Counted from the first letter of the stretch, positions 14,454 to 23,333 are shown. The stretch: 42,731 nucleotides of DNA from DAOMOD01 sp964526035 (GCA_964526035.1 CAZGKE010000011.1:1-42731), one strand, 5' to 3'. Notes: generated by a model not told the origin, from the letters alone. A program made the numbers and translations.

Positions 14454-14614
14454 TGTCCTGTCCCGCAAGTACCATCCAATAATTCCGGCGTCCTTCGTCG
14501 CGATCCTGCGTTGCTCGTCGTCGCCATAGCGCTGCTATGCCTCCTCCTCGCGCCTTGCCTCGCAACGAATGCCATCCGGAATTTCTTCGCGTTACTTGCG
14601 GGACAGGACACTAG
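14450..14614. mobile_element. MITE-like palindromic element with perfect 22-bp terminal inverted repeats
   Basis: A 165-bp non-coding element. The ends at 14450-14471 and 14593-14614 are exact 22-bp inverted repeats (CTAGTGTCCTGTCCCGC at the left end, continuing to 14471). A second inverted block (AATTCCGG at 14482-14489, CCGGAATT at 14577-14584) and a central CATAGC-GCT-GCTATG at 14525-14539, exactly on the midpoint, make the whole unit a long imperfect palindrome. Both ends carry CTAG, which could be a duplicated 4-bp target or part of the repeat. No transposase is encoded. It sits between the dehydrogenase and priA, which converge here, so it could also form a bidirectional transcription stop. 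Confidence 0.75.
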
Positions 14615-14656
14615 CTCGACGCCTTGGCTCGACCACCGACCGACCGCCCCCCCGAT

Positions 14657-16852
14657 TCAATCGGCCTCCAGCGGGTCCACGTCCAGCGACCAGCGCACCC
14701 GCCGCGCCGCGGGCAGCGCACGCAGCAGGGGCACCCATGTCGACAGCATCCCCTGCAGCGCCGGTCGCGATGCCGACTCGACCAGAATCTGCATGCGCCA
14801 GCGTCCGGCGCGACGTTCGCTGGGCGCTGGCATCGGGCCGTGCAGATCGACGCCTTCGACACTGGGCGCGCAGTGGCGCGCGGCGTCGAGAAAGGTCTGC
14901 AGCACCCCCTGATCGGCGGCCTCGGCGCGCAGCAGCGCCTGGTATGCATACGGCGGCAGAGCCGTGGACCGGCGCAGCGCGAGTTCCTCGCGCGCGAACG
15001 CGGCGTAGCCGCCGGAGAGCAGGGTGTGCAGCAGCGGGTGATCGGGCTGCAGGGTCTGCAGCATCACCTCTCCCGGCTTGTCGGCGCGGCCGGCGCGGCC
15101 GGCCACCTGGATCACCAGCTGCGCCAGTCGTTCGGGCGCCCGGTAGTCGGCGCGCATCAGTCCGGCATCGACATTGAGTACGCAGACCAGGGTCACGTCG
15201 GGAAGATCATGGCCCTTGGCCAGCAGCTGCGTGCCGACCAGGATGCACGGCTCGCCGGGCATGACTGCCGCCAGCTTTTCATCCAGCGCGCCGCGCCGCC
15301 GGGTGCTGTCACGGTCGATGCGGATCACCGGATTTCCCGGGAAGCGCGCGCCCAGCGTTTCCTCAAGACGTTCGGTGCCGTGGCCGAGCGGCTTGAGCTC
15401 GGCGCTTCCGCAACCCGGGCACTGGCTGGGCAACGGACGCTCGCGGTCGCAGTGGTGGCAACGCAGGCTGCGATCGTGGCGGTGCAGGGTATAGGCGGCA
15501 TCGCAGCGGTCGCACTCGGCGTGCCAACCGCAGTCGCGACAGGCCAGCAGCGGCGCGAAGCCGCGGCGATTGCGAAACACCAGGACCTGCTCGCGCCGCT
15601 GCAGCCGCACCGCCATGGCCTGCAGCAGCTCCGGCGCGAACCCCTCGTCCAGACGCGTGCCGCGGATGTCGACCACGCGTACCGCAGGCGGGCGGGCGGC
15701 GCCGGCGCGGCGCGGCAACAGCAGGCGCTGCAGGCGTCCGGACTGCACGTTGGCCAGCGACTCGAGCGACGGCGTCGCGGAACCCAGCAGCACCGGCACA
15801 CCGAGCGCGCGTCCACGCACCAGGGCCAGGTCGCGCGCCGAATAGCGCAGTCCTTCGGCCTGCTTGAAGGCGGCGTCGTGCTCCTCGTCGACCACGATCA
15901 AGCCACCACGGCCCAAGGGCGTGAACGCCGCCGAGCGCGTTCCGAGGACCACCCCCGCTTCGCCGCGTGCGGCGGCCAGCCATACCCTGGCGCGCTCGCC
16001 GTCGGCGAGTCCCGAGTGCAGGGCCAGCACGCGCCTCGGCAGCCGTTCGCGGAAGCGTCGCAGCAGTTGCGGCGTCAGCGCGATCTCCGGCACCAGCACC
16101 AGGGCCTGCCGCCCCGCTGCCAGAACCTGTTCGATGACCCCCAGATAGACTTCGGTCTTGCCGCTGCCGGTGACGCCATCGAGCAGGAACCCGGCGTAGC
16201 CGCCCAGCGCCGCGCTGACTGTTTTCAACGCGTGCGACTGGTCTTCGTTCAGCGCCGGTCCGGCCACGACCGGGGCCGCGGCCGGCGCAGTCATCGCGCC
16301 TTCGCGCCATTCAAACCAGTCACGTGCCCGTCGCAGGCGCGCCGAGCTGCGCCAGCCGGGCAGTTCGATGTCGAGCGCGCCCGCCGGAACGGCGCCGCCG
16401 CCCAGACGCTCCAGCAACGCTGCAAGACGCGAACCACGCCGCGCGGCATCCGCGGCCAGCGCCGCGCGGCCTTCGGCACTCAGCAGCAGCCAGGTCTCGC
16501 CCAGGCGCGGCGGCGGACGCGGTGAGCGTAGCGGGCCGGGCAGAGCCGTGGCCAGCACTTCTCCCAACGGATGGTGGTAGTAGTCGGCCACCCAGCGCAG
16601 GGTGGCCAGCAGCTCCCCGCCGAGCAGCGCCTGCGCATCAAGTCGGTCATGGATCGGCTTGATCCGTTCCGCAGCGGCCTCGGCTGGCGCCACGCCCACC
16701 ACCACGCCGACCAGGCGGCGGCGTCCGAAAGGGACGCTGACTCGGCAGCCGATCCAGTCCGTCGCTGCGCCGGGGGCCGCGTAATCGAACAGCCGATCAA
16801 GCGGAAGCGGCAGTGCCACCTTCAGAACCGGAGGCGGGCGACGCTCATCCAA
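14657..16852 (-). CDS. priA: Primosomal protein N', replication restart helicase PriA
   Basis: A 731-residue superfamily 2 DNA helicase that reloads the replisome at stalled forks. The N-terminal fork-binding domain starts LKVALPLPLDRLFDY. Walker A is GVTGSGKT at residues 226-233 (Lys232), with DEEH as Walker B and GSATPSLES as motif III. Eight cysteines bind two zinc ions (CRDCGWHAECDRC, CHHC, CPGC), and the C terminus has QVAGRAGRADKPG. Length matches E. coli PriA (732). The start is probably TTG at 16852; a GTG at 16819 is the alternative and would shorten the protein by 11 residues. The gene faces the 357-bp region with the paired DnaA boxes, so DnaA control of priA is possible. No partner gene follows it in an operon. 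Confidence 0.96.
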   Translation of the reverse strand: MDERRPPPVLKVALPLPLDRLFDYAAPGAATDWIGCRVSVPFGRRRLVGVVVGVAPAEAAAERIKPIHDRLDAQALLGGELLATLRWVADYYHHPLGEVLATALPGPLRSPRPPPRLGETWLLLSAEGRAALAADAARRGSRLAALLERLGGGAVPAGALDIELPGWRSSARLRRARDWFEWREGAMTAPAAAPVVAGPALNEDQSHALKTVSAALGGYAGFLLDGVTGSGKTEVYLGVIEQVLAAGRQALVLVPEIALTPQLLRRFRERLPRRVLALHSGLADGERARVWLAAARGEAGVVLGTRSAAFTPLGRGGLIVVDEEHDAAFKQAEGLRYSARDLALVRGRALGVPVLLGSATPSLESLANVQSGRLQRLLLPRRAGAARPPAVRVVDIRGTRLDEGFAPELLQAMAVRLQRREQVLVFRNRRGFAPLLACRDCGWHAECDRCDAAYTLHRHDRSLRCHHCDRERPLPSQCPGCGSAELKPLGHGTERLEETLGARFPGNPVIRIDRDSTRRRGALDEKLAAVMPGEPCILVGTQLLAKGHDLPDVTLVCVLNVDAGLMRADYRAPERLAQLVIQVAGRAGRADKPGEVMLQTLQPDHPLLHTLLSGGYAAFAREELALRRSTALPPYAYQALLRAEAADQGVLQTFLDAARHCAPSVEGVDLHGPMPAPSERRAGRWRMQILVESASRPALQGMLSTWVPLLRALPAARRVRWSLDVDPLEAD

Positions 16853-16921
16853 CTTGGCGCACTCTTCTCATCAAGAACCTAGCAAACCTCTCTAAGTTAC
16901 GGGTGGTCATAAGGAATCCGG

Positions 16922-16946
16922 CTTATCCACAAAATCTGTGGATAAG
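16922..16946. promoter_or_regulatory. Inverted pair of perfect DnaA boxes
   Basis: TTATCCACA at 16923-16931 and its inverse TGTGGATAA at 16937-16945 are both exact consensus DnaA boxes; with one more base on each side they form 10-bp perfect arms around a 5-bp spacer. A partial box (TGTGGAG) follows at once. About 60 bp away, 17006-17057 is strikingly A/T-rich for this genome (AACTTTAACCATTGTGAAAT and onward), like an unwinding element, and TGTGCACAA at 17119-17127 is a possible weaker box. The region 16853-17209 has no gene. It could regulate priA through DnaA or act as an origin-like or DnaA-titrating site. dnaA and dnaN are not in the window, so calling it oriC is not supported. Confidence 0.6.
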
Positions 16947-17209
16947 TCTGTGGAGCAGCGCCCCGGCGACATCACCGCAGCCCGCCAATCGGCGCCCTCC
17001 GGATAGCTGAGCAAACTTTAACCATTGTGAAATAAAGCTTCCAATTCAATTATTTACAGCACAGACGCGGGGTTCGATGACGGCTGGACGACATATCTGT
17101 GGCGGCTCGACTGCCGCTGTGCACAACTTCCACCAGCGCTGCTTGAGGGAGTGCCCGGGAAGCCAGCAAAATCGCCGTGGAGCAGCCCGCGTGACGACTG
17201 TCAAGGACT

Positions 17210-17509
17210 TCAGGGCAGTTTGCTCAGCACCCGCCTGCTGGCCTCGAACTGCCCCTGGAACAGACGCATGCCCTCGGCGCGCATGCGTGCAGCATCCTCG
17301 CTCAGATAGCGATCCAGGTCGGCGCGGGTCGCCACACGGTAGCGCACGCAGTAGCGGCGCCAGCCGGGCTCCGCTGGATCCTCGGCAAGAATCTCCGCGC
17401 CCTCGAAACCCGGAAAGTCGAGCATTTCCTCGACGTGCACCTGCAACCATTCCAGCCAGGCCGGGCGGATCGACTCGCGCACCTTCAGATTGACCTCGTA
17501 GATGATCAC
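17210..17509 (-). CDS. DUF4286 family protein
   Basis: A 99-residue protein of the DUF4286 family, small ferredoxin-fold (dimeric alpha-beta barrel-like) proteins of unknown function. It starts VIIYEVNLKVRESI and contains LEWLQVHVEEMLDFPGF and WRRYCVRYRVATRADLDRYL, the family pattern of a strand, a helix and paired strands. The start is GTG at 17509, whose GTGA overlaps the TGA of the upstream DUF3667 gene; this supports translational coupling and fixes the start. The longer open frame upstream is only out-of-frame sequence of that gene. It is followed by the DnaA-box region with no further gene. Function unknown; the pairing with a membrane DUF3667 protein gives no clear role. Confidence 0.85.
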   Translation of the reverse strand: MIIYEVNLKVRESIRPAWLEWLQVHVEEMLDFPGFEGAEILAEDPAEPGWRRYCVRYRVATRADLDRYLSEDAARMRAEGMRLFQGQFEASRRVLSKLP

Positions 17510-18693
17510 AGGTTGACCAGGCTGATCAGCGCCGCGGCGACCAGCGCGAACGACGCCATGATCGAATAGACGATGCCGATCACGCCGAACTTGAACACCG
17601 TGAACACCCAGTTCTGCCGGTACACCCTGCGCTGCATCAGCAGCAGATAGAGGGGAATCCACACCAGCGAAGCGGTGTGAAGTACCGACAGCGTCCCGCC
17701 GAGGAACGGCACTTCACTGGCCAGGTTGGCCAGCGCGGAAAGGCCGACGCTGATGATGATGGCCATACAAAGGAAGCTGTGGCTGTGCAGGGCGACCACC
17801 AGATGTTCCATGTAGAGCCGCCGCTTGAATATGTAGAATATCTTCAGCAGCAGGGCAAAGATCGGCATCAGCACGAACAGGACTGCCGGCAGCAGCCCGA
17901 ACATCGCCTCGACCAGACGTCCCGGTTCCTTGCCGGCACGCTCGACGTTTTCCGTCGCCCGGCCGATCCAGTCGTTGATCCGCCGATTCATGAAATCCGG
18001 CAGCCAGCCGATGATCAGTGGATTGCTCTCTGGATCCCATTCGTCGCCGCCGGCAAAGGTGATCCTTGGCCGCCTTGTTGCCGGGGCGTCTTCGGTGACT
18101 GCTGGCGGATCGGCTGCGCTGGTCCCGGGCGCGGCAGCACCTTCGATCTCGGCGATGCGCCGGTCGGCGTCGCGGCGGATGGCCTCCATCCCGGTGCGCA
18201 TGCCCGCCGCGCCAGCGGCCATTCCAGGGATGCCCGCCTGCTCCATCTCGCGTGCACCCTGCTCCATGCCTTCCAGCGCCTGGTCGCGCGCCTCGATCAC
18301 CTCTTCGACGGTCGTCCGCGAGTCGAACTGCGAGGCCGAGCGTATCCAGCCATCGCGCATGCCGGTATCGATGTCCGGAACGGCGGTCATCTGCAGGCTC
18401 AGGAAGGCGATCACGCTGAGCACGAAGAAGAGCCGAAACGGCAGCACGTAGCGCATGCGCCGGCCTTCGATGAAGTCCACGGTGATCAGTCCGGGGCGCA
18501 CATAAAGCGGCAGCAGCGTCCGCCAGATGCGGTTGTCGTACTCGAACAGGGTGTCGAGCACGTCGCCCATGATCGAACTGAAGTGCCGCACCATGCCCTT
18601 GACCGGCTGCCCGCAGACGTGACACCAGGGCCCGGACAAGGGCGCGCCGCAGTTCAGGCAGTTCGGCGGAATCGGTTCAGTTGGCCTGCCCAC
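17506..18693 (-). CDS. DUF3667 membrane protein with N-terminal zinc ribbon
   Basis: A 395-residue membrane protein. The N terminus carries a four-cysteine zinc ribbon (CLNCGAPLSGPWCHVCGQ) typical of DUF3667, then a first hydrophobic span (YVLPFRLFFVLSVIAFLSL). A 150-residue soluble, partly helical and acidic loop follows (EGMEQGAREMEQAGIPGMAA), then four or five spans near the C terminus, ending FALVAAALISLVNL. I chose the GTG at 18693 because it sits just before the zinc ribbon and clears the divergent MATE gene; longer starts up to 18837 would overlap that gene. The stop overlaps the DUF4286 start by four bases. Function unknown; the ribbon should face the cytoplasm. Confidence 0.8.
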   Translation of the reverse strand: MGRPTEPIPPNCLNCGAPLSGPWCHVCGQPVKGMVRHFSSIMGDVLDTLFEYDNRIWRTLLPLYVRPGLITVDFIEGRRMRYVLPFRLFFVLSVIAFLSLQMTAVPDIDTGMRDGWIRSASQFDSRTTVEEVIEARDQALEGMEQGAREMEQAGIPGMAAGAAGMRTGMEAIRRDADRRIAEIEGAAAPGTSAADPPAVTEDAPATRRPRITFAGGDEWDPESNPLIIGWLPDFMNRRINDWIGRATENVERAGKEPGRLVEAMFGLLPAVLFVLMPIFALLLKIFYIFKRRLYMEHLVVALHSHSFLCMAIIISVGLSALANLASEVPFLGGTLSVLHTASLVWIPLYLLLMQRRVYRQNWVFTVFKFGVIGIVYSIMASFALVAAALISLVNL

Positions 18694-18761
18694 ACGTTTC
18701 GCCCACTTGCTGGTCGATAGGGTCGCTAAGATAGCGCGCCTTGCCACCGCTTGCCCCACCG

Positions 18762-20129
18762 ATGTCCTTCGAACCATCCCGGCTGCTGCGCGAAGCGCGC
18801 GCCAGCTTCCGTCTGGCGCTGCCGCTGATGCTGGCACAGCTGTCGCTGATGAGCATGAACGTGGTCGACACCGTGCTCGCCGGTCACCACCATGCCGACA
18901 GTCTCGGCGCCGTGGCCGTCGGCAGCGCGCTCTGGTCGATGGTGGTGCTGATTCTGCTCGGCGTGCTGATGGCGCTGCCGGCCTTCGTCGCGCAGCTGGT
19001 CGGCGCCGGGCGGCGCACCGACACTGCGGTCGTCTTTCGGCAGGCGCTGTGGCTGGGTCTCGCGCTGAGCGTTCCTTTATTTGTACTGGTGCGCTCGACC
19101 GCTCCCATGCTTCTGGCCATCGGCATCGAGCCGGCCCAGATCCCGCTGATTGATGGGTTTCTGAAGGGAGTCTCCTGGGGCACGCCGGCGGTGGCGCTGT
19201 TCATGGTGCAGCGCGGCCTCAGCGAAGGCCTGTCGTTGACCCGACCCGGCATGTATTTCGGCCTGCTCGGCCTCGCCCTGCTGGTGCCCCTGGGCTGGGC
19301 GATGCTGTTCGGTCGCCTCGGTTTCTCCGAAGGCGGGCCGGCTGGCCTCGGGCAGGCCACTGCGGCGGTGCTGTGGGTACAGGCGCTGGGGTTGGGGCTG
19401 TATCTGCGCATGCGCCGCCACTACCGTGACCTCGACCTGTTCGGTCGTGTGGACCCCCCGGATCCGCGCCAGCTGCGCGACCTGCTTCGGGTCGGCGTAC
19501 CGATGGGTGTGACGGTGTTCATGGAGGGCAGCCTGTTCGTGGTCAGCGCGCTGATGGTCGGCGTGCTCGGCGCGATGACCGTGGCCGGGCACCAGATCGC
19601 CAACAACATTGCTTCGGTGGCCTTCATGGTCCCGCTGGGGCTGGCCATGGCCAGCACCGTGCGCGTCGGCGAGGCGGTGGGCCGCGACGACGCCCGCGGT
19701 GTGCGCTATGCCGGATACGCCGGACTTGGCCTGACCGTGCTGCTGCAATCGCTGTCGGCGACGTTGATGTTCGCGGCGCCGCTTGCCATCGTCAGTTTGT
19801 ATACGCCGGATCCTGCGGTGCGTGCGGTGGCCGTGCAGCTGATCTTCTTTGCCGCGGTGTTCCAGTTTTCAGACGGTGTCCAGGTCGCCTGCAACGGCGC
19901 CCTGCGCGGCATGAAGGACACCCGCGTGCCGATGATCCTGACGCTGTTCGCCTACTGGGTCATCGGCATGCCGCTCGGCTACGGCCTGGCCTTCCCGCTC
20001 GGATGGGGTGCGGCCGGCGTGTGGATCGGGCTGATCGGCGGGCTGACCGTTGCCGCACTGCTGCTCTATGCGCGCTTCTGGTACATCGCGCACGGTGAAC
20101 GCTGGGAGCGCCTGACGCGCCCGGCATGA
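18762..20129 (+). CDS. MATE family multidrug/toxin efflux transporter
   Basis: A 455-residue, 12-span inner-membrane antiporter of the MATE/NorM family, which exports cationic drugs or other small molecules using a Na+ or H+ gradient. The sequence has two similar halves: LPLMLAQLSLMSMNVVDTVL in the first and VGVPMGVTVFMEGSLFVVSA in the second, and the family motif AGHQIANNIASVAFMVPLGL. The ATG at 18762 (MSFEPSRLLREARASF) is preferred over an in-frame TTG at 18741; neither has a clear Shine-Dalgarno. It is divergent from DUF3667 (69 bp between starts) and is followed 71 bp later by sppA. Substrate not predictable from sequence. Confidence 0.93.
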   Translation: MSFEPSRLLREARASFRLALPLMLAQLSLMSMNVVDTVLAGHHHADSLGAVAVGSALWSMVVLILLGVLMALPAFVAQLVGAGRRTDTAVVFRQALWLGLALSVPLFVLVRSTAPMLLAIGIEPAQIPLIDGFLKGVSWGTPAVALFMVQRGLSEGLSLTRPGMYFGLLGLALLVPLGWAMLFGRLGFSEGGPAGLGQATAAVLWVQALGLGLYLRMRRHYRDLDLFGRVDPPDPRQLRDLLRVGVPMGVTVFMEGSLFVVSALMVGVLGAMTVAGHQIANNIASVAFMVPLGLAMASTVRVGEAVGRDDARGVRYAGYAGLGLTVLLQSLSATLMFAAPLAIVSLYTPDPAVRAVAVQLIFFAAVFQFSDGVQVACNGALRGMKDTRVPMILTLFAYWVIGMPLGYGLAFPLGWGAAGVWIGLIGGLTVAALLLYARFWYIAHGERWERLTRPA

Positions 20130-20200
20130 CCTTGGGCGCATGCCTTTCACAGCCCGAGCCCGTATGCTTGCCCCCTTCGATTCAGCAACCCGGAACTCCA

Positions 20201-22063
20201 ATGAACAAGCAACACGGACCCATGCGGCGCTTTTTCGGTGGCCTGTGGCGGGCCATCAACGGCACCCGCCTGGTCATTCTCAATATCGTTTTCTTCCTGC
20301 TGCTGTTCCTGTTTCTCGGCCTGATGGCCGGAAAGCCGGCGCCCACGGTGGATGAGCGCACCACTCTGGTGCTGAATCCAAGCGGCATGATCGTGGAGCA
20401 GTCCACAGCCGATCCGACCTCGCGGGCCCTGTCCAGGCTTCTCGGTGAGGACTTGCCCGAGGTGCAGCTGCGTGACCTGGTGCGCGCCATCGACGCCGCC
20501 GCCGAGGACCCCAACATCGAGCGCATGCTGATCCGCCCGGACCAGGCCATCGCCGGGCTGAGCACCCTGCGCGAAGTGTCCGGGGCGCTGGCGCGCTTCC
20601 GCGCCAGCGGCAAGCAGATCGTCGCCTATGCGGAAGGCATGGGACAGAGTCAGTACTATCTGGCGGCCCAGGCGGACGAAATCTGGATGCATCCTTACGG
20701 GGGCACCGTCCTGGAGGGTTTCTCCCGCTTTCGCCAGTATTACCGCGAGGCGCTGGAGGACAAGCTGCTGGTCGACGTTCACCTGTTCCGCGCGGGCACG
20801 TTCAAGTCCTTCGGCGAGCCCTATTCGCGCGACGACCAGTCCGAGGAAGCCCGCGAGGCCGACCTCTACGTTCTGCAGGGCCAGTGGCAGCAGTATCTGA
20901 CCGACGTGGCTGCGGCGCGCGAATTGACGGTGGAGGGCCTGGCCGCCGACATCGATGCCCTGCCCGAACGCATCGTCGCAGCCGGCGGCGACCTCGCGCA
21001 GATGGCGCTCGACATCCGTCTGGTGGACGCGCTGAAGACCGCCGACCAGGTGCGCGACGAACTGATGTCGCGAGGCGTCGCCGACGAGGAAGGCAAGACC
21101 TTCCGCCAGATTGCGCTGAGCGCCTATCTGGCCGCCATCGATGCGCGCAAGCCAGTGATCGACTCGCGGCCGCAGATTGCTGTGGTGGTCGCCATGGGGT
21201 CGATCATCGACGGCGACCATCCGCAGGGTACGGTGGGCGGCGAGTCGACTTCGCGTCTTCTGCGCAAGGCGCGCGAGGACGAGGAGGTCAAGGCGGTGGT
21301 GCTGCGCGTCAATTCGCCCGGCGGCAGCGTGTTCGCCTCCGAGCAGATCCGCCGCGAAGTGCAGCTGCTGCGCGCCGCCGGCAAGCCGGTCATTTCCTCG
21401 ATGGGCGATGTTGCCGCCTCCGGCGGCTACTGGATCAGCATGGACACCGACGAAATCTGGGCGCATCCGACCACGGTGACCGGCTCGATAGGCGTCATCG
21501 GCCTGTTCTTCAGCGTGCCGCGCACGCTCGACGCCATTGGCATCCACACCGACGGCGTCGGCACCACGCCCTGGGCAGGTGCCTTCGATCCCACCCGGCC
21601 GCTGGATCCGCGCGTCGGCGACATCATCCAGACCATCATCACGCGCACCTACCAGGACTTCCTGGAAGCCGTGGCGCACGGCCGCGACAGCACCCCCGAG
21701 GCCATCGACCGTGTCGCTGGCGGGCGCGTATGGACCGGTGCCCAGGCGCAGGAGCGCGGCCTGGTGGATCATCTCGGCAGCTTCGACGACGCCGTTGCCG
21801 CCGCCGCGACCCGCGCCGGTCTGGATGACTATCAAGTGGTCTACATCGAACGTGAGCCAACCGCCTTCGAGCAGTTCCTCGCCAACATGGGCGGGTCGGC
21901 GCTGGCCGGCTTCGTCGCCGAGCGCGGCTGGGTAGGCGGCCTCGGGGCACGTCTGGCCGGGGGCAAGGTGCTGTCGCGCATGGAAGCCGACCTGCGCTAC
22001 CTGGAGCTTGCTCGCGACAAGCCGCTGGCGCCGCACGCACACTGCTTCTGCGGGCTCGACTAG
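20201..22063 (+). CDS. sppA: Signal peptide peptidase SppA, 67-kDa type
   Basis: A 620-residue membrane serine protease that digests cleaved signal peptides in the cytoplasmic membrane. An N-terminal span (RLVILNIVFFLLLFLFLGLM) is followed by two tandem S49 domains. The Ser-Lys dyad is intact and split across the halves as in E. coli: Lys202 in AGTFKSFGEPYSRDD and Ser407 in GDVAASGGYWI (E. coli K209 and S409). The length also fits E. coli SppA (618). ATG at 20201 (MNKQHGPMRRFFGG) with a weak GGAA upstream; the open frame begins earlier at 20126 but that part is not family-like. Together with PrlC, which handles the same peptide products, the organism has the standard signal-peptide turnover route. 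Confidence 0.95.
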   Translation: MNKQHGPMRRFFGGLWRAINGTRLVILNIVFFLLLFLFLGLMAGKPAPTVDERTTLVLNPSGMIVEQSTADPTSRALSRLLGEDLPEVQLRDLVRAIDAAAEDPNIERMLIRPDQAIAGLSTLREVSGALARFRASGKQIVAYAEGMGQSQYYLAAQADEIWMHPYGGTVLEGFSRFRQYYREALEDKLLVDVHLFRAGTFKSFGEPYSRDDQSEEAREADLYVLQGQWQQYLTDVAAARELTVEGLAADIDALPERIVAAGGDLAQMALDIRLVDALKTADQVRDELMSRGVADEEGKTFRQIALSAYLAAIDARKPVIDSRPQIAVVVAMGSIIDGDHPQGTVGGESTSRLLRKAREDEEVKAVVLRVNSPGGSVFASEQIRREVQLLRAAGKPVISSMGDVAASGGYWISMDTDEIWAHPTTVTGSIGVIGLFFSVPRTLDAIGIHTDGVGTTPWAGAFDPTRPLDPRVGDIIQTIITRTYQDFLEAVAHGRDSTPEAIDRVAGGRVWTGAQAQERGLVDHLGSFDDAVAAAATRAGLDDYQVVYIEREPTAFEQFLANMGGSALAGFVAERGWVGGLGARLAGGKVLSRMEADLRYLELARDKPLAPHAHCFCGLD

Positions 22064-22136
22064 GGAATCAGGAGTAGTACGGATAAGCAAGTTTGATTGG
22101 ACGCCCGAGTATTTCTCGGGCATACCCGGGCGCGGC

Positions 22137-22334
22137 GTGGGTCGCGCCTTGTGTTGGGCCGGCAACGCGGTCCTGCTGTTGACCGCGCTGGTGCCGCTGC
22201 TCGGGATCGCCGCGTCCGGACCGTTCGCGCCCGGCTTGGGCCAGCTCCTGATCACGACCGCTGTCGCGGCATGCGCCGGACTGGCGCTGCTGGGTCTCGG
22301 CGCCACCTGCATCAACGTGGCGCGCAACGAGTAG
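22137..22334 (+). CDS. Small two-span membrane protein, hypothetical
   Basis: Not recognised. The frame encodes two hydrophobic segments (NAVLLLTALVPLLGIAA and LLITTAVAACAGLALLGLGA) and ends NVARNE. Coding-like sequence appears to begin further upstream (FDWTPEYFSGIPGRG, from about 22092), just after a good AGGAG Shine-Dalgarno at 22070-22074, but there is no ATG, GTG or TTG at the right spacing there, only GTA and ATA codons. Conventional options are TTG at 22008, inside the end of sppA, or GTG at 22137, used here. It probably rides on the sppA transcript. A GC-rich palindrome (GCGCGGC-G-GCCGCGC, 22335-22349) follows its stop. No further gene is seen up to 22604. Confidence 0.4.
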   Translation: MGRALCWAGNAVLLLTALVPLLGIAASGPFAPGLGQLLITTAVAACAGLALLGLGATCINVARNE

Positions 22335-22604
22335 CGCGGCGGCCGCGCACTCGGCGGGGACGGCGAAAAACCCCTCGTACGGTCACGTCGGCACGTCCCT
22401 CTCGCGCACACGCGCCGCAAGCCTACTCATGCAGCGCGTCCTGAGCGACTCGGGCACGTCGTGCGTCTCCTGATCCGGCCTGCAGCGTCCAATCCGGTGT
22501 CGGCCTGGACTGGACGGGTCGAGACGTCCTGCCTTGACCAGCATCAACATGGCGCGGCATCGATTCCCTAGACTGGAGCGCGTGACCGCTCATCGAAGCA
22601 GGGC

Positions 22605-23333
22605 ATGAAAGTAGCCGACACCTCGACTGCCCCACCGGTATTTCGCGCCCGCGGCCTGACCAAGGTCTACCGCATGGGGGAGGTCGAAGTGCACGCGCTG
22701 CGCGGCGTCGACCTTGAACTGTTTGCCGGAGAGTTCATCGTCCTGCTCGGTGCTTCCGGCAGCGGCAAGTCGACCCTGCTCAATATCCTCGGTGGTCTGG
22801 ATGCGCCGAGTGCAGGCCATGTGATCTGCAACGGTCATGATCTGGTCGGCGCAGGCGAAGCCGCGCTGACCGCGTTTCGGCGCGAGCACGTCGGGTTCGT
22901 GTTCCAGTTCTACAACCTCATCGCCAGCCTCACGGCGCGCGAGAACGTGGCGCTGGTCACCGAGATCGCCCGCGACCCGCTGACGCCGGAAGAGGCGCTG
23001 GGTCTGGTCGGGCTCGGCGAACGCATGGACCATTTCCCGGCCCAGCTCTCCGGTGGAGAACAGCAGCGGGTGGCGGTGGCGCGGGCGATTGCGAAGCGGC
23101 CGTCGGTGCTGCTCTGCGACGAGCCCACTGGCGCGCTCGACTCAAAGACCGGCATCGGTGTGCTCGAAGCGCTGGAGCGGGTCAACCGCGAAACCGGAGC
23201 ACTCACCGTGGTGATCACCCACAACGCGGTGATCGCGACCATGGCCGACCGGGTGATCAGCCTGAGCGACGGTCGCGTCAGCGAAACGCACCGCAACGCG
23301 CACAAGGCGAAGCCGTCGGAGCTGTCCTGGTGA
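22605..23333 (+). CDS. ABC transporter ATP-binding protein (MacB/LolD-like)
   Basis: A 242-residue ATPase of the LolD/MacB/FtsE group, which powers FtsX-type permeases. Walker A is GASGSGKST at residues 49-57, the Q-loop is VFQFYNLIASLT, the signature is LSGGEQQRVAVARA, Walker B is SVLLCDEPTGALD and the H-loop is VVITHNAVIA. ATG at 22605. The stop overlaps the GTG start of the permease by four bases (GTGA), so the two are coupled, and the HlyD-type adaptor follows at 25866. The trio makes a periplasm-spanning mechanotransmission exporter or lipid/lipoprotein handling complex; the substrate is unknown. It is the only peptide-exporter-like system in the window but is 13 kb from the RiPP genes. 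Confidence 0.93.
   Translation: MKVADTSTAPPVFRARGLTKVYRMGEVEVHALRGVDLELFAGEFIVLLGASGSGKSTLLNILGGLDAPSAGHVICNGHDLVGAGEAALTAFRREHVGFVFQFYNLIASLTARENVALVTEIARDPLTPEEALGLVGLGERMDHFPAQLSGGEQQRVAVARAIAKRPSVLLCDEPTGALDSKTGIGVLEALERVNRETGALTVVITHNAVIATMADRVISLSDGRVSETHRNAHKAKPSELSW

Noticed and set aside
14624..16525. 633-codon open frame on the plus strand
   Set aside because: Antisense to priA; Gln/Arg/His-rich translation typical of shadow frames.
16853..17209. Chromosomal origin oriC
   Set aside because: Only two perfect DnaA boxes and no dnaA, dnaN, gyrB or rpmH nearby; kept as a DnaA-box site only.
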